Shown piece by piece: positions 1 through 10,465 of a stretch of 64,000 nt of DNA (its first letter is position 1; each line of letters starts with the position of its first letter). The notes beneath the pieces are model-generated. The model was not told where the DNA came from, made no database searches, and saw only the letters and a list, made by a program, of their open reading frames with translations. The position numbers and the translations under genes are program-made. Location of the stretch: assembly GCF_958298935.1 (NCBI RefSeq), contig NC_084928.1, positions 18,755,501 to 18,819,500 of the forward strand, written 5' to 3'. This stretch comes from Phragmites australis. Lineage: Eukaryota; Streptophyta; Magnoliopsida; Poales; Poaceae.

Positions 1-171
1 ATGACCCACCCTGCCATGCAGGATGGCTCCACTCCCTGACCCACCGCCTCCCTGTACTCGGTCTCTTCTTTTTGCAATCTGTCATGCTATAAATCTATGA
101 ATAAGCCGACTAGCAAGGCATGAGGCAGCTCTCCCCCATTGGTGTCCTCGCCATAACCCTCACTAGCAAGG

Positions 172-1139
172 TGTTAATGCGAAAAGATGTCGCGCGCCAA
201 ACACTGAGCACCTCATGTGCAATATCCGGCAAGCAGCTCCTATGGTACCTAGGTCATGGCGCTGCGTTGTCGAACCTTTGTCATCACCCACGCTCGGGAG
301 GAACCCCGTTAGAGTGCAGATGGCTGACGACTTGTCCTTGGTCGTCGAGATCAAGAATGAGTAGCAATATAGGTTGCAAAAGAGAATTAGGAAAAAAGAG
401 ATAAAAACAAAAGGTAGTGTAAACTGTGTTTGATCGATTGGATTCTTTTTCAATCGGCCATGACCCTCTCATATTTAAATAGTGGCATGTCTTAGCCGTA
501 AAAGATCAGGACTCCTAATTGAAACTAAACAAGACTTATAGATATTATTTGACTATGCCATATGATCTCCAAACTTTCTATAACTAATATATCTTTTCTA
601 TTCAACCATGTAAATTCCCATACATCTACCCGAATATCCTTTAATGCAGTTTGGCCTTCTTAGATTCGACTACTTGCTCAATTCGAACATCTGCTCACGT
701 ACCTCCTGCTCGGTCTGACCACATGCTTAGAGACCGATTGCTCTATGTATCCATGTGCTCAAATCTGACCTATCCTTCCACCTATTCAGAGACCAGCTAC
801 TTAGTCTGACCATGTGCTCGAATTCGATCGGTCAATGTTGACTTGACCAGCTTCCCAGTTTGACCATTCATTGGAGACCATGTGCTCGAATTTGACCAGC
901 CACTACTCAGTCTGTTACCTATTCGAAGACCTTGCAAATCATCTGGTCAGAAACATGCACCTACCCGCTCAAAGATCACCTAGTCAGAGACCACCTTAGC
1001 CAGAGACCATCTTAGCCAGAGACCACCTTAGCTAGAGACCACCTGCTTGAAGATAACCATAGCTGGAGATCACATGCTCAAAGATCAACTGGTCGGGGAT
1101 AACCATAGCAAAAGATCACCTGGTCAGACCTGCTTGTTT
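172..1139 (-). repeat. Element A 3' LTR, main part (interrupted by element B)
   Basis: Homologous along its length to 18658-19552. It starts TGTTAATGCG on the plus strand, matching TGTTGACGCG in the other copy, and is preceded by CAAGG (167-171), a possible target-site duplication whose partner is lost. The part from about 670 to 1130 is made of degenerate short units of the type GAGACCACCTTAGCCAGA and GATAACCATAG, so the LTR has an internally repetitive segment. The LTR is cut at 1139/1140 by element B and resumes at 8973. Confidence 0.7.
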
Positions 1140-1144
1140 CGACC
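1140..1144. repeat. Target-site duplication of element B (left copy, CGACC)
   Basis: CGACC at 1140-1144 directly precedes the first TG of element B and is repeated at 8968-8972 directly after its last CA. A perfect 5-bp duplication around the whole 7.8-kb composite shows that it entered, or was resolved, as one unit. Confidence 0.85.
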
Positions 1145-1389
1145 TGATGAGGACATCACTCTTTCGGATACACACACACCGAGTATTCCTCCAACAATAG
1201 GTCCATTGACACGAGCTCGTGCACGTCAACTAAATCATGAGGTGAGCTCGTTCCTTAGTGTTCCTTTATATTTTGATGAGGATGGGATGCTACTGAATAA
1301 TTATGATGTATTGTTACTTAGGAACACGGGAGAAGAACAGCAAGGGCGCCCAAGCCAAGGTGGAGGTCCAATCAAGTTCGAGTCCGTTT
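1145..1389 (+). repeat. Element B first, partial LTR
   Basis: It equals the first 245 bp of the full LTRs with four substitutions against 8059-8303, then breaks off at GAGTCCGTTT. The next bases continue as integrase sequence. GTTT is shared by both parents of the join (8300-8303 and 7517-7520). Confidence 0.85.
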
Positions 1390-2198
1390 TGAAGAAAAAT
1401 TTGAGGATGTGGGAAGAGTGTCTACCCCATATTGAGTTCACTTACAACAGATCAGTTCACTCCACCACCAAGGTAAGTCCGTTTCAGGTAGTGTATGGTT
1501 TTAACCCCCGTGCCCCTATTGATTTACTTCCTTTCCCAACATCCGAGAAATTGAATTTTGATGCTAAGACACGTGCTGATTTGATTCTGAAAATGCATGA
1601 GTTGACTAAGCAAAATATTGAAAAGATGAATGAGAAGTATAGAACTTATGGTAGCCAAGGTCGGAAACATATTACTTTTGAAATTGGTGATCTTGTGTGG
1701 TTATATTTGCGCAAAGATAGGTTTCCTGATTTGAGAAAGTCTAAATTGCTGCCTCGAGCTGATGGTCCTTTTAAAATTGTGGAAAAGATCAATGATAATG
1801 CATATAAGCTTGAGTTGCCTGCAGATTATGGGGTTAGTCCCACATTTAACATTTCAGATTTAAAGCCTTACTTGGGAGAAGAAGATGATATTGCGTGGAG
1901 GACGACTCCAATTCAAGAGGGGGAGGATGATGAGGACATAACTCTTTCGGATACAGACACACCGAGTATTCCTCCAACAATAGGTCCATTGACACGAGCT
2001 CGTGCACGTCAACTAAATCATGAGGTGAGCTCGTTCCTTAGTGTTCCTTTATATTTTGATGAGGATGGGATGCTACTGAATAATTGTGATGTATTGTTAC
2101 TTAGGAACACGGGAGAAGAACAGCAAGGGCGCCCAAGCCAAGGTGGAGGTCCAATCCAGTTCGAGTCCGTTTCGGAGTCCAGGACCAGTCTACACTAA
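1386..2198 (+). pseudogene. Duplicated integrase C-terminus joined to partial LTR (element B)
   Basis: From 1386 the sequence is identical to 7517 onward: the end of the integrase core, the GPFKIVEKI (GPY/F) module, and the LTR-encoded tail ending at the stop at 2196-2198. The ORF from 1047 is an accident of element A sequence, the partial LTR and this fragment being in one frame. Most of the first copy of the element (leader, gag, PR, RT, RNase H, integrase N terminus) is missing. It cannot make a working protein. Confidence 0.8.
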
Positions 2199-2836
2199 AA
2201 TCGTCGCCTAGGACGCATACGGACTCCGTTTTTGACGTTCTACACATGGTTGGAAAGGTAAGGAGATAAGCTTTCCAACGGGACTGGTCCCATGTCCAAA
2301 TTCTTTCTGAGTCAATATGAATCGTCGAAACAAGTGAACATTCAGAATCTGTCAGGGTGCTGCGCCACCATCTTTTGGGCCGTTGGGCCGTGTATCGTGT
2401 TGGAGTCCATTAGGGATGCGTCCAGGGGTCCTCGCCCGACCCTAGTCTTTTATATACAGTAGCCGCCGCTCTAATTAGGGTTGGGTTTTGCTTAGATATT
2501 GATCTACACACAGTCGTGAGATTTTCGCTCTTGTTCCGGACCGACTAGGCCGCCGCAAGTGTTTGTGGAACCCCGACTTCGAGTGCTTGAATTCAATTCG
2601 CAATATTTCAGATTGCATCTTCTACGTTCTTGCTTGTGTTCTCGGTACGCTTGCAGGGATTGAGCCTTCGTGGCGAGGTCAACCGCGCGACACGGTTGAT
2701 AACCATTGGAGCTGTGGTGTAGTGATTGCAAGGGAGACGATCTGTTCGGGTCGAAGCCTTTGAATCATCAACGTCGAGTTCTCCACCCACCGACTTATCG
2801 CTACCTATTGGAAGATCAGGCCAACATTGCTCATCA
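1928..2836 (+). repeat. Element B full-length LTR (5' LTR of the retained copy)
   Basis: It is 909 bp, starts TGATGAGGACATAAC and ends CTCATCA two bases before the PBS. A TTTTATATACAG box near 2450 could be the LTR TATA region. Its first 305 bp are identical to the 3' LTR; from 2233 on about 30 substitutions appear over 604 bp. Confidence 0.85.
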
Positions 2837-2838
2837 AC

Positions 2839-2848
2839 TGGTATCAGA
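2839..2848 (+). promoter_or_regulatory. Element B primer-binding site, initiator tRNA-Met type
   Basis: TGGTATCAGA lies two bases after the LTR end and matches the 3' end complement of plant initiator tRNA-Met, a common primer of plant gypsy and copia elements. Confidence 0.8.
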
Positions 2849-3772
2849 TTTTCAGGTTGCCCGTTAGGTAATTTCGTTTTCCCCTTTACATTAGTTTGTT
2901 TTTCATTACCTAGAGTCCAGAAAAAGCCAAAAAAATTTCGTCAATTTCCGCTGCCCTAGAACCCTTTGTGCCTTTGCAATTTTTGTTTTCAGTTGCGCGT
3001 TGTTGAGTTTGTGTCCGTGGTCGAGTCTTGTTGCTGGTTTTAGAATCGTGTTCTTAGTCTTTAGTCAACGCTCCGTGCTGCTTTGATCACGCCGCTATCC
3101 CATCGCCACCATCCCCACCAACAAGTCGAGCCACCACATTACTCGATTTGCCACCGCGAGCCGCCTTGTGTTACTTTCTGCCACGCCAACCCTAGATAGG
3201 TCGCAAGCCGCCTTGTATCAATTGCCCTGCCACCGCTGCCCTCCTTGTTCATCTCGCGATCCTATTGCTTGCAATACTTTAAAGAGGTCAATTTGTACAA
3301 GAGGTGCTTTGAAAAAAACCCTAACTCGACAGGGGTTCAGTAAAACTGCCATAACTTTCTCATACGGACTCGGAATCAGGCAAAACAAATTTTCACGGAC
3401 ATCTATAGAAAAAGTTACATCTGTTGCTCCCTTGCTTTGCAAGGTTTTGCCAAAAATGTTTTCCCAAATTCGGCTCAGAAGATTGAGCATTCGAGCCGCG
3501 AAGTTTTCGCACGCTTTTCAGAGAACGTGCTTGATTTTCTATAGGCCACATCTTGCATCCGTTTGAGCTGAAAATTTCTGTGGTTGTTGCTTGTGTGCTC
3601 CTAGTTCAGAAAAACATATCAGAAAAATACAAAAAAAAACAAATTTCGTGATTCCTACTAGTGCTAAAAGACAAAAAAGAGGAGCGTATAGAGAACACCC
3701 AGATCATTGTGCTATTTGCTGTGTCTTTCTCTGATCTTCCTTTTTAGCTTTGTTTCTAAGATTAAGTTTTCA
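2849..3772 (+). other. Element B untranslated leader
   Basis: About 920 bp between PBS and the first gag ATG. It has no supported reading frame. The gag similarity begins at 3773 without the longer N-terminal region many relatives carry, so part of gag may have decayed here. Confidence 0.5.
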
Positions 3773-4261
3773 ATGCCTCCTTTTGATGGTGCATATGATG
3801 CTGATGCTTATTTGAATTGGGAAATGACGGTTGATCAAAAGTATAGTTCTCATCTGGTTTCTGAAATGCATAGAGTTCGACTAGCCACTTATGAGTTCAC
3901 GAATTATGCTATTATTTGGTGGAATGGTCTAGTTTCTAGTGGCTTAGAACCTGAATCATGGCCTAGACTAAAGCGTGCCATGCGCAATAGATTTATTCCT
4001 CCTGATTATACACGTGAATTGAAAAAGAAATTGCAGCGCTTAAATCAAGGTTCTAAATCTGTGCATGATTACTATCAAGAGCTTCAAATTGCTATGCTTC
4101 GTTATAGTATACAAGAGGATGATGAGGATACCATGATTCGTTTTTACTCCGGGTTGAGACGTGAAATTCAGGACCTTGTTGATTATAAAGATTACAATAC
4201 TACCAATAGGCTGTTCCATTTTGCTATCTTGGCAGAAAAAGAACTACAGGGTCGACAATAG
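3773..4261 (+). pseudogene. Element B gag, N-terminal part (Retrotrans_gag)
   Basis: The frame starts MPPFDGAYDADAYLNWE and shows the capsid-type pattern of grass gypsy elements: FTNYAIIWW, then LKRAMRNRFIPPDY, LQRLNQGSKSVHDYYQELQ and FYSGLRREIQDLV. It ends at an in-frame TAG at 4259-4261; the next ORF continues in the same frame. The TAG is one C-to-T change from CAG. An upstream TTG in frame at 3707 is not a convincing start, so I use the ATG at 3773. Confidence 0.75.
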
Positions 4262-5587
4262 GTGCAGAAATTGCGGAACAATTTTGGGAGTACATCTACT
4301 TCACAAGTACCACCGGGACAAGCAACAACATTCCCTTCTACATCTACACGATCTGCTGCCCCCTCCTCCAACACTCGGGCGCGTTCAGCAGGAGCACCAC
4401 AACCATCACGTGAGGTGAGTAAATCTACTGTTTCGCAGGATCCAATGCCACGCTCTTCTTCAGGTGCAGCTACCACGGGTCGTACAACGGGCATTGTGTG
4501 CCGTCGCTGCCAAGGTATTGGCCACGTCATGAAGGATTGCCCAAGCCAGCGAGCATACTCCGCAACAGCAGATGGTGGATATGTTAGTCATAGTGATGTC
4601 GAGGAAGAATATGCATTTGAAGCTAATCTTGCAGCCGATCATGACATGGATAGTGAGGGGGAGGAGATTAATGGTACCGCTGCCACGGAGAGTTATACAG
4701 CACGCACCTTCATTGTGAAGCGAGTTTTGAGTTCTCAAATGGGGCAAGCAGAGCAGCTACAACGCCATAATCTATTCCAGACATTCTTCATTGTCAAAGA
4801 TGCCCGTGTTCGTACCATAATTGATGGCGGGAGTTGCAACAACCTCTTGAGCTCCGATCTTGTGAAGAATCTTTCCTTGCCAACACGTGCACATCCTCAT
4901 CCATACTACATTCAGTGGTTCAATAACAGCGGTAAGGTTAAGGTAACACAATCTGCGAGAGTACATTTTTCTATTGGTTCCTACCATGACTATGCTGATT
5001 TTGATGTAGTGCCTATGCAAGCATGTTCACTTTTGTTAGGCCGTCCTTGGGAATTTGATACCGATGCTACACACCATGGTAGAAGTAATAAATACTCTCT
5101 CATGCACAAGGGAAAGAAAATCTCTTTGCTTCCTTTGACACCTGCTGAAATTGTGCAATGTGATAAAGCTTTAGCTGAAAAAGAAAAGAAAGAACGTGTT
5201 TTGGAATCTGAAAATCAGGAAGTAGCTCAATCTGTTTTTCCACCTAAGAAAGAGAAGAACACACCTAGGTCCGAAGGCATTAAGTTAAAGGGTGGTGTTA
5301 TGCTTGCTACTAAATCTGACCTTGCTGAAATTCAAGATAATGATACTTTGTCCTATGCTTTCGTATGCAAAGAGGTTTTATTTTTAATTGATGATATACC
5401 TAGCTCTTTGCCTGCTGCTGTCACTAACCTTTTGCAGGAGTATAAGGATGTCTTTCCAGCTGAGATACCCCCGGGGCTGCCACCATTGAGAGGGATAGAG
5501 CACCAAATAGATTTGATCCCGGGAGCGACATTGCCAAACCGCGCTGCATATAGGACCAATCCGGAGGAGACTAAAGAAATTCAGTGA
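4262..5587 (+). pseudogene. Element B gag C-terminus with zinc knuckle, and aspartic protease
   Basis: Continues the gag frame after the TAG. A CX2CX4HX4C knuckle (CRRCQGIGHVMKDC) starts near 4499, after an S/T/P-rich linker. The protease motif IDGGSCNNLLS follows near 4820, with D-G-G in place of the usual D-T/S-G, and a LLGRPWEFD flap-type segment near 5034. The start of the reverse transcriptase region (PPGLPPLRGIEHQIDLIPGA) closes this ORF. It stops at TGA 5585-5587, one C-to-T change from CGA, with the same frame open beyond. Confidence 0.75.
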
Positions 5588-6349
5588 CAAGTCCAAGACC
5601 TTTTGGACCGTGGGTACGTACGAGAGAGCCTTAGTCCTTGTGTTGTTCCTGTTCTTTTGGTTCCTAAGAAAGATGGTACATGGTGCATGTATGTTGATTG
5701 TAGAGCCATTAATAATATCACAATAAGGTATCGTCACCCTATTCCTAGGCTAGACGAAATGCTTGATGAGTTGAGTGGTTCTATTATTTTCACGAAGATT
5801 GACTTGCGTAGTGGTTACCACCAAATAAGAATGAAATTGGGAGATGAATGGAAAACTGCTTTCAAAACTAAGTTCGGTCTATATGAGTGGTTAGTGATGC
5901 CTTTTGGTTTAACTAATGCACCTAGCACTTTCATGAGATTGATGAATGAGGTTTTACGTGCTTTCATAGGAAGATTTGTGGTGGTGTACTTTGATGATAT
6001 TTTGATCTATAGCAAGTCACATGAAGAACACATTGATCATCTACGTGCTGTTTTTACTTCTTTGAGAGAGGCACGTTTGTTTGCTAACCTTGACAAGTGC
6101 ACCTTTTGCATGAAAATAGTTGCTTTTCTTGGCTATGTTGTTACTCCACAGGGAATTGAAGTGGATGAAGCTAAAATTGAAGCCATCAAGAGCTGGCTGA
6201 CCCCTGGGACTATCATACAGGTGAGAAGCTTTCATGGCCTTGCAGGGTTCTATCGGCGTTTTGTGAGAGATTTCAGCACCATTGCTGCCCCACTCAATGA
6301 GTTGACAAAGAAGGGCGTTCCGTTCCAATGGGGGCCAGCACAAGAATAA
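5588..6349 (+). pseudogene. Element B reverse transcriptase domain
   Basis: The frame carries the RVT_1 blocks in order: [21 protein letters not shown], a [14 protein letters not shown] block with the first catalytic Asp, [17 protein letters not shown], and [13 protein letters not shown] with the YXDD pair near 5987. [13 protein letters not shown] and the thumb follow. All catalytic positions look intact. The frame ends at TAA 6347-6349, again one C-to-T change from CAA, and continues directly into RNase H. Confidence 0.8.
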
Positions 6350-8329
6350 GCTTTTAATACGCTGAAAGATAAGCTTACGCATGCACCTCTACTCCAACTT
6401 CCGGACTTTGGTAAGACTTTTGAGTTAGAATGTGATGCTAGCGGCATTGGAATTGGAGGAGTGCTACTACAAGGAGGTAAACCCGTTGCTTATTTTAGTG
6501 AGAAATTGAATGGGCCATCTCTTAATTATTCGACTTATGATAAGGAGTTGTATGCTTTAGTGCGAGTTTTAGAAACATGGCAACATTATCTTTGGCCCAA
6601 GGAGTTTATTATTCATTCTGATCATGAAGCTTTGAAACATATTAGAAGCCAAGCCAAACTGAACAAACGTCATGCTAAATGGGTTGAATTTATAGAGTCA
6701 TTTCCTTATATCATTAAACACAAGAAAGGTAAAGACAATGTCATTGCAGATGCGTTATCTAGACGTTATACCATGCTATCCCAACTCGATCATAAGATTT
6801 TTGGTTTGGAAACAATTAAAGGATTATATACTACTGATTTGGACTTTAAAGATGCTTTTAAACATTGTAAAGAAGGAAGAATTTGGAATAAATATGTGCT
6901 GAATGATGGATTACTATACCGTGCTAACAGGCTATGCATCCCAGCTAGCTCTATTCGCCTATTGTTCTTGCAGAAAGCGCATGGAGGTAGTTTGATGGGA
7001 CATTTTGGAGTGAAGAAGACCGAGGATGTACTGGCTACTCACTTCTTTTGGCCTAAGATGAGGCGCGACGTCGAGCGCTACGTGGCACGCTGCACTACTT
7101 GCAATAAAGCTAAGTCTCGTTTGAACCCACATGGACTTTATATGCCTCTTTCTGTTCCTAGTGTGCCTTGGGAGGATATTTCTATGGATTTTGTTGTAGG
7201 ATTGCCTAGGACCAAGAGGGGGAGGGATAGTATATTTGTCGTTGTGGATCGTTTTTCAAAAATGGCACATTTTATACCTTGTCACAAGAGCGATGATGCT
7301 ACAAACATAGCTGATTTGTTTTTCAGGAAAATCATTCGCTTGCATGGAGTGCCTAACACCATTGTTTCGGATCGTGATGCAAAATTTTTGAGCCACTTTT
7401 GGAGGACACTTTGGAATAAACTTGGGACAAAGCTGCTGTTTTCGACGACATGTCACCCTCAAACCGACGGACAAACGGAGGTTGTGAACCGCATATTATC
7501 CACCATGTTGCGGGCTGTTTTGAAGAAAAATTTGAGGATGTGGGAAGAGTGTCTACCCCATATTGAGTTCACTTACAACAGATCAGTTCACTCCACCACC
7601 AAGGTAAGTCCGTTTCAGGTAGTGTATGGTTTTAACCCCCGTGCCCCTATTGATTTACTTCCTTTCCCAACATCCGAGAAATTGAATTTTGATGCTAAGA
7701 CACGTGCTGATTTGATTCTGAAAATGCATGAGTTGACTAAGCAAAATATTGAAAAGATGAATGAGAAGTATAGAACTTATGGTAGCCAAGGTCGGAAACA
7801 TATTACTTTTGAAATTGGTGATCTTGTGTGGTTATATTTGCGCAAAGATAGGTTTCCTGATTTGAGAAAGTCTAAATTGCTGCCTCGAGCTGATGGTCCT
7901 TTTAAAATTGTGGAAAAGATCAATGATAATGCATATAAGCTTGAGTTGCCTGCAGATTATGGGGTTAGTCCCACATTTAACATTTCAGATTTAAAGCCTT
8001 ACTTGGGAGAAGAAGATGATATTGCGTGGAGGACGACTCCAATTCAAGAGGGGGAGGATGATGAGGACATAACTCTTTCGGATACAGACACACCGAGTAT
8101 TCCTCCAACAATAGGTCCATTGACACGAGCTCGTGCACGTCAACTAAATCATGAGGTGAGCTCGTTCCTTAGTGTTCCTTTATATTTTGATGAGGATGGG
8201 ATGCTACTGAATAATTGTGATGTATTGTTACTTAGGAACACGGGAGAAGAACAGCAAGGGCGCCCAAGCCAAGGTGGAGGTCCAATCCAGTTCGAGTCCG
8301 TTTCGGAGTCCAGGACCAGTCTACACTAA
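6350..8329 (+). pseudogene. Element B RNase H and integrase, ending inside the 3' LTR
   Basis: RNase [14 protein letters not shown] near 6428, [25 protein letters not shown] and [10 protein letters not shown]. Integrase: an HHCC zinc region (6980-7110), a DDE core with Asp in [10 protein letters not shown], Asp in [10 protein letters not shown] and Glu in GQTEVVNR, then the GPFKIVEKI module. The ORF passes the PPT and LTR start at 8059 and ends 271 bp inside the LTR. No stop lies within this 622-aa part. The LTR-encoded tail ([12 protein letters not shown]) resembles the CR-type tail of centromeric retrotransposons. Confidence 0.8.
8046..8058 (+). promoter_or_regulatory. Element B polypurine tract
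   Basis: AAGAGGGGGAGGA ends exactly at the first base of the 3' LTR (TG at 8059) and lies inside the integrase reading frame. The same tract precedes the internal LTR at 1928. It would prime plus-strand synthesis. Confidence 0.8.
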
Positions 8330-8967
8330 AATCGTCGCCTAGGACGCATACGGACTCCGTTTTCGACGTTCTACACATGGTTGGAAAGCTAAGGAGATAA
8401 GCTTTCCAACGGAACTGGTTCTATGTCCAAATTCTTTCTGAGTCAATAGGAATCATCGAAACAAGACGACGTCCAGAATCTGTCAGGGTGCTGCGCCACC
8501 ATCTTTTGGGCCGTTGGGCCGTGTAACGTGTTGGAGTCCATTAGGGACACGTCCAGGGGTCCTTGGCCGACCATAGTCTTTTATATACAGTAGCCGCCAT
8601 CCTAATTAGGGTTGAGTTTTGCTTAGATATTGATCTACACACAGTTGTGAGATTTTCGCTCTTGTTCCGGACCGACTAGGCCGCCGCAAGTGTTTGTGGA
8701 ACCCCGACTTCGAGTGCTTGAATTCAATTCGCAATATTTTAGATTGCATCTTCTACGTTCTTGCTTGTGTTCTCGGTACGCTTGCAGGGATTGAGCCTTC
8801 TTGGCGAGGTCAACCGCGCGATACGGTTGATAACCATCGGAGCTGTGGTGTAGTGATTGCAAGAGAGACGATCTGTTCGGGTCGAAGCCTTTGGATCATC
8901 AACGTCGAGTTCTCCACCCACCGACTTATCGCTACCTATCGGAAGATCAGGCCAACATTACCCATCA
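8059..8967 (+). repeat. Element B 3' LTR
   Basis: 909 bp, TGATGAGG..CCCATCA, followed by the second CGACC duplication at 8968-8972. It encodes the last 90 codons of pol and contains a TTTTATATACAG box near 8580. Confidence 0.85.
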
Positions 8968-8972
8968 CGACC

Positions 8973-9000
8973 ACTCCCACGCATTCGATCAGGTCCAACA
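8973..9000 (-). repeat. Element A 3' LTR, distal 28 bp beyond element B
   Basis: After the second CGACC duplication of element B the A sequence resumes and reaches AGGTCCAACA. Read on the minus strand this gives an LTR start TGTTGGACCT, which pairs with the CAACA end seen at 18658. The boundary is inferred from this TGTTG/CAACA pairing. No clear polypurine tract was seen just upstream on the minus strand, so the exact end is uncertain. Confidence 0.45.
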
Positions 9001-9536
9001 ATATCTTATTAAGCTGATCATCACTGCAATAACTACTATAGATGCCAAATCTTGTCTTCAACACATGCCCACTTTTTTTTTGCAAAGCTTGCATGCCAAA
9101 AAATAAACCTAACTCTCAAGCACGACTACAAGCCCAGAATAATTACTACTTAAACATCAGCTCTTACTCCCTCAGGTGACAAAAACAATTCATATTTCTA
9201 GTTTAGATATCCCTTTGAGATACTAATATAATTGAAATAAAAAGTTCTAACAAATGTTTCGGCTTTTAATACATAATAACAATGTTCTAGATACGACTGT
9301 AGCAACCGATCACATCCATCTCCTTTTTGATGATACACAACTAAAATATGAAGACTCAGAAAACGAGATCTAAGGACCATGTCCAGTCCATAATGGATAT
9401 TCAACATACTTGGATAAGGAGTCAATGGCATATGCATTGGCAGAATAGATGATAAAAAGTGATAATATGGTTACCAATGATTTTGGTACTCGTATGCAGA
9501 CTTCTGACATTGTAATCGCCTTTTGGATCCCCACGC

Positions 9537-10209
9537 CTAACCTAGACCACGTTGATCAGCTTTTTCATCCTCACGTTTGTCCTGAAGTTGTTTGGATGTT
9601 AACTTCAACTTTGCCTTTTTGGTAGCTTCAATAATTGGTGTTTGAATATTAGTTTCAACCTTTTTGCTACACTTAGGGATCCAAACTATCTTCCTCTCTT
9701 TCAACCTTTTTGTGCAAGGTTGCTGCGACAATCTTCCCTTCTATGGATATGATAAACCAAGTTAACACCATCTCCGCTATGGCTTCGCATTAGGCAACAT
9801 AGACACTCCCATTCCCTTTTTTATGCACATCCAACTTTCTTTTAAATGCAGCCAAATTTGATGCTTTTGCATTGCTTCTGGCTGAACTCATAGTACCATT
9901 GCCTCTCTATTCAGCCCGCATACTTGTTTGGACATCATCAACATTCTTGTGACTAACTCCTACCATTGTTTTGTCATCATCACCAGCAACCAGGAAAGCA
10001 GCAGTAACTGGCTGTTTACATTCCTTTAAATCAGTCAACTCCTCCTTTGCGTAGGCATCAATTATATTGATTGTATCTCCTTCAACCTCTTTGCCTTGCA
10101 TAATAACCGACCTTGCAGCAACATCAATAAGCCTTTCCTTCTTTACAACTAAATTTGATTGCCCATCAAAATTGCCACTATCCTTGACATGATACACTTT
10201 ATTAACCAC
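9537..10209 (-). pseudogene. Element A downstream ORF remnants, function unknown
   Basis: Two short minus-strand ORFs (10209-9907, 100 aa; 9731-9537, 64 aa) lie between the gag remnant and the 3' LTR, in the region where pol would stand in an autonomous element. The first is acidic and hydrophilic; the second is very lysine-rich. I see no aspartic protease, reverse transcriptase or integrase motif in them. Their position and strand make them part of element A, but I cannot assign a domain. The stretch 9001-9536 holds no recognisable coding sequence. Confidence 0.35.
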
Positions 10210-10465
10210 TTATTCTCTCATTTATTACTAGATCGCTTTCTTTGATCAAAATTGTCATTATTAGGATATGATGATTTTCAAACACGGGTCTCCTTGGCGA
10301 CGCCCATCCTGAATGAAAAGAAGTAGAATGCATTTGAGGAGGTGACATCTACATACCATTGAAACCCCATGTCGAGCAAGGAGGAAACACAGTTGGATGA
10401 TATCTGCATGGCATGGGCATTGTCGGTTTGTATGGTGGAAACTGGACCTCTTCATTGGCACTCTT

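Larger units (their letters stand above)
1145..8967 (+). mobile_element. Element B: CRM-like Ty3/gypsy retrotransposon with two full LTRs plus one partial LTR
   Basis: Order: partial LTR (1145-1389), end of pol (1386-1927), full LTR (1928-2836), PBS, leader, gag-pol (3773-8329), PPT, full LTR (8059-8967). One CGACC target duplication flanks the whole. Both full LTRs are 909 bp with TGATGAGG..CATCA ends. Pol order is PR-RT-RNaseH-IN, as in Ty3/gypsy. The polyprotein runs into the 3' LTR and ends in an R-A-R-A-R-Q-L-rich tail without a chromodomain, as described for the CRM clade. Clade assignment is an inference. Confidence 0.85.

Noticed and set aside
960..1130. Short regular repeats in the A LTR that look like a CRISPR array
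   Set aside because: Units are degenerate, without unique spacers, and occur in both LTR copies of a plant retrotransposon.
1047..1385. Apparent N terminus of the 383-aa ORF starting in element A
   Set aside because: It reads through element A LTR and partial B LTR by chance; the only homologous coding part begins at 1386.
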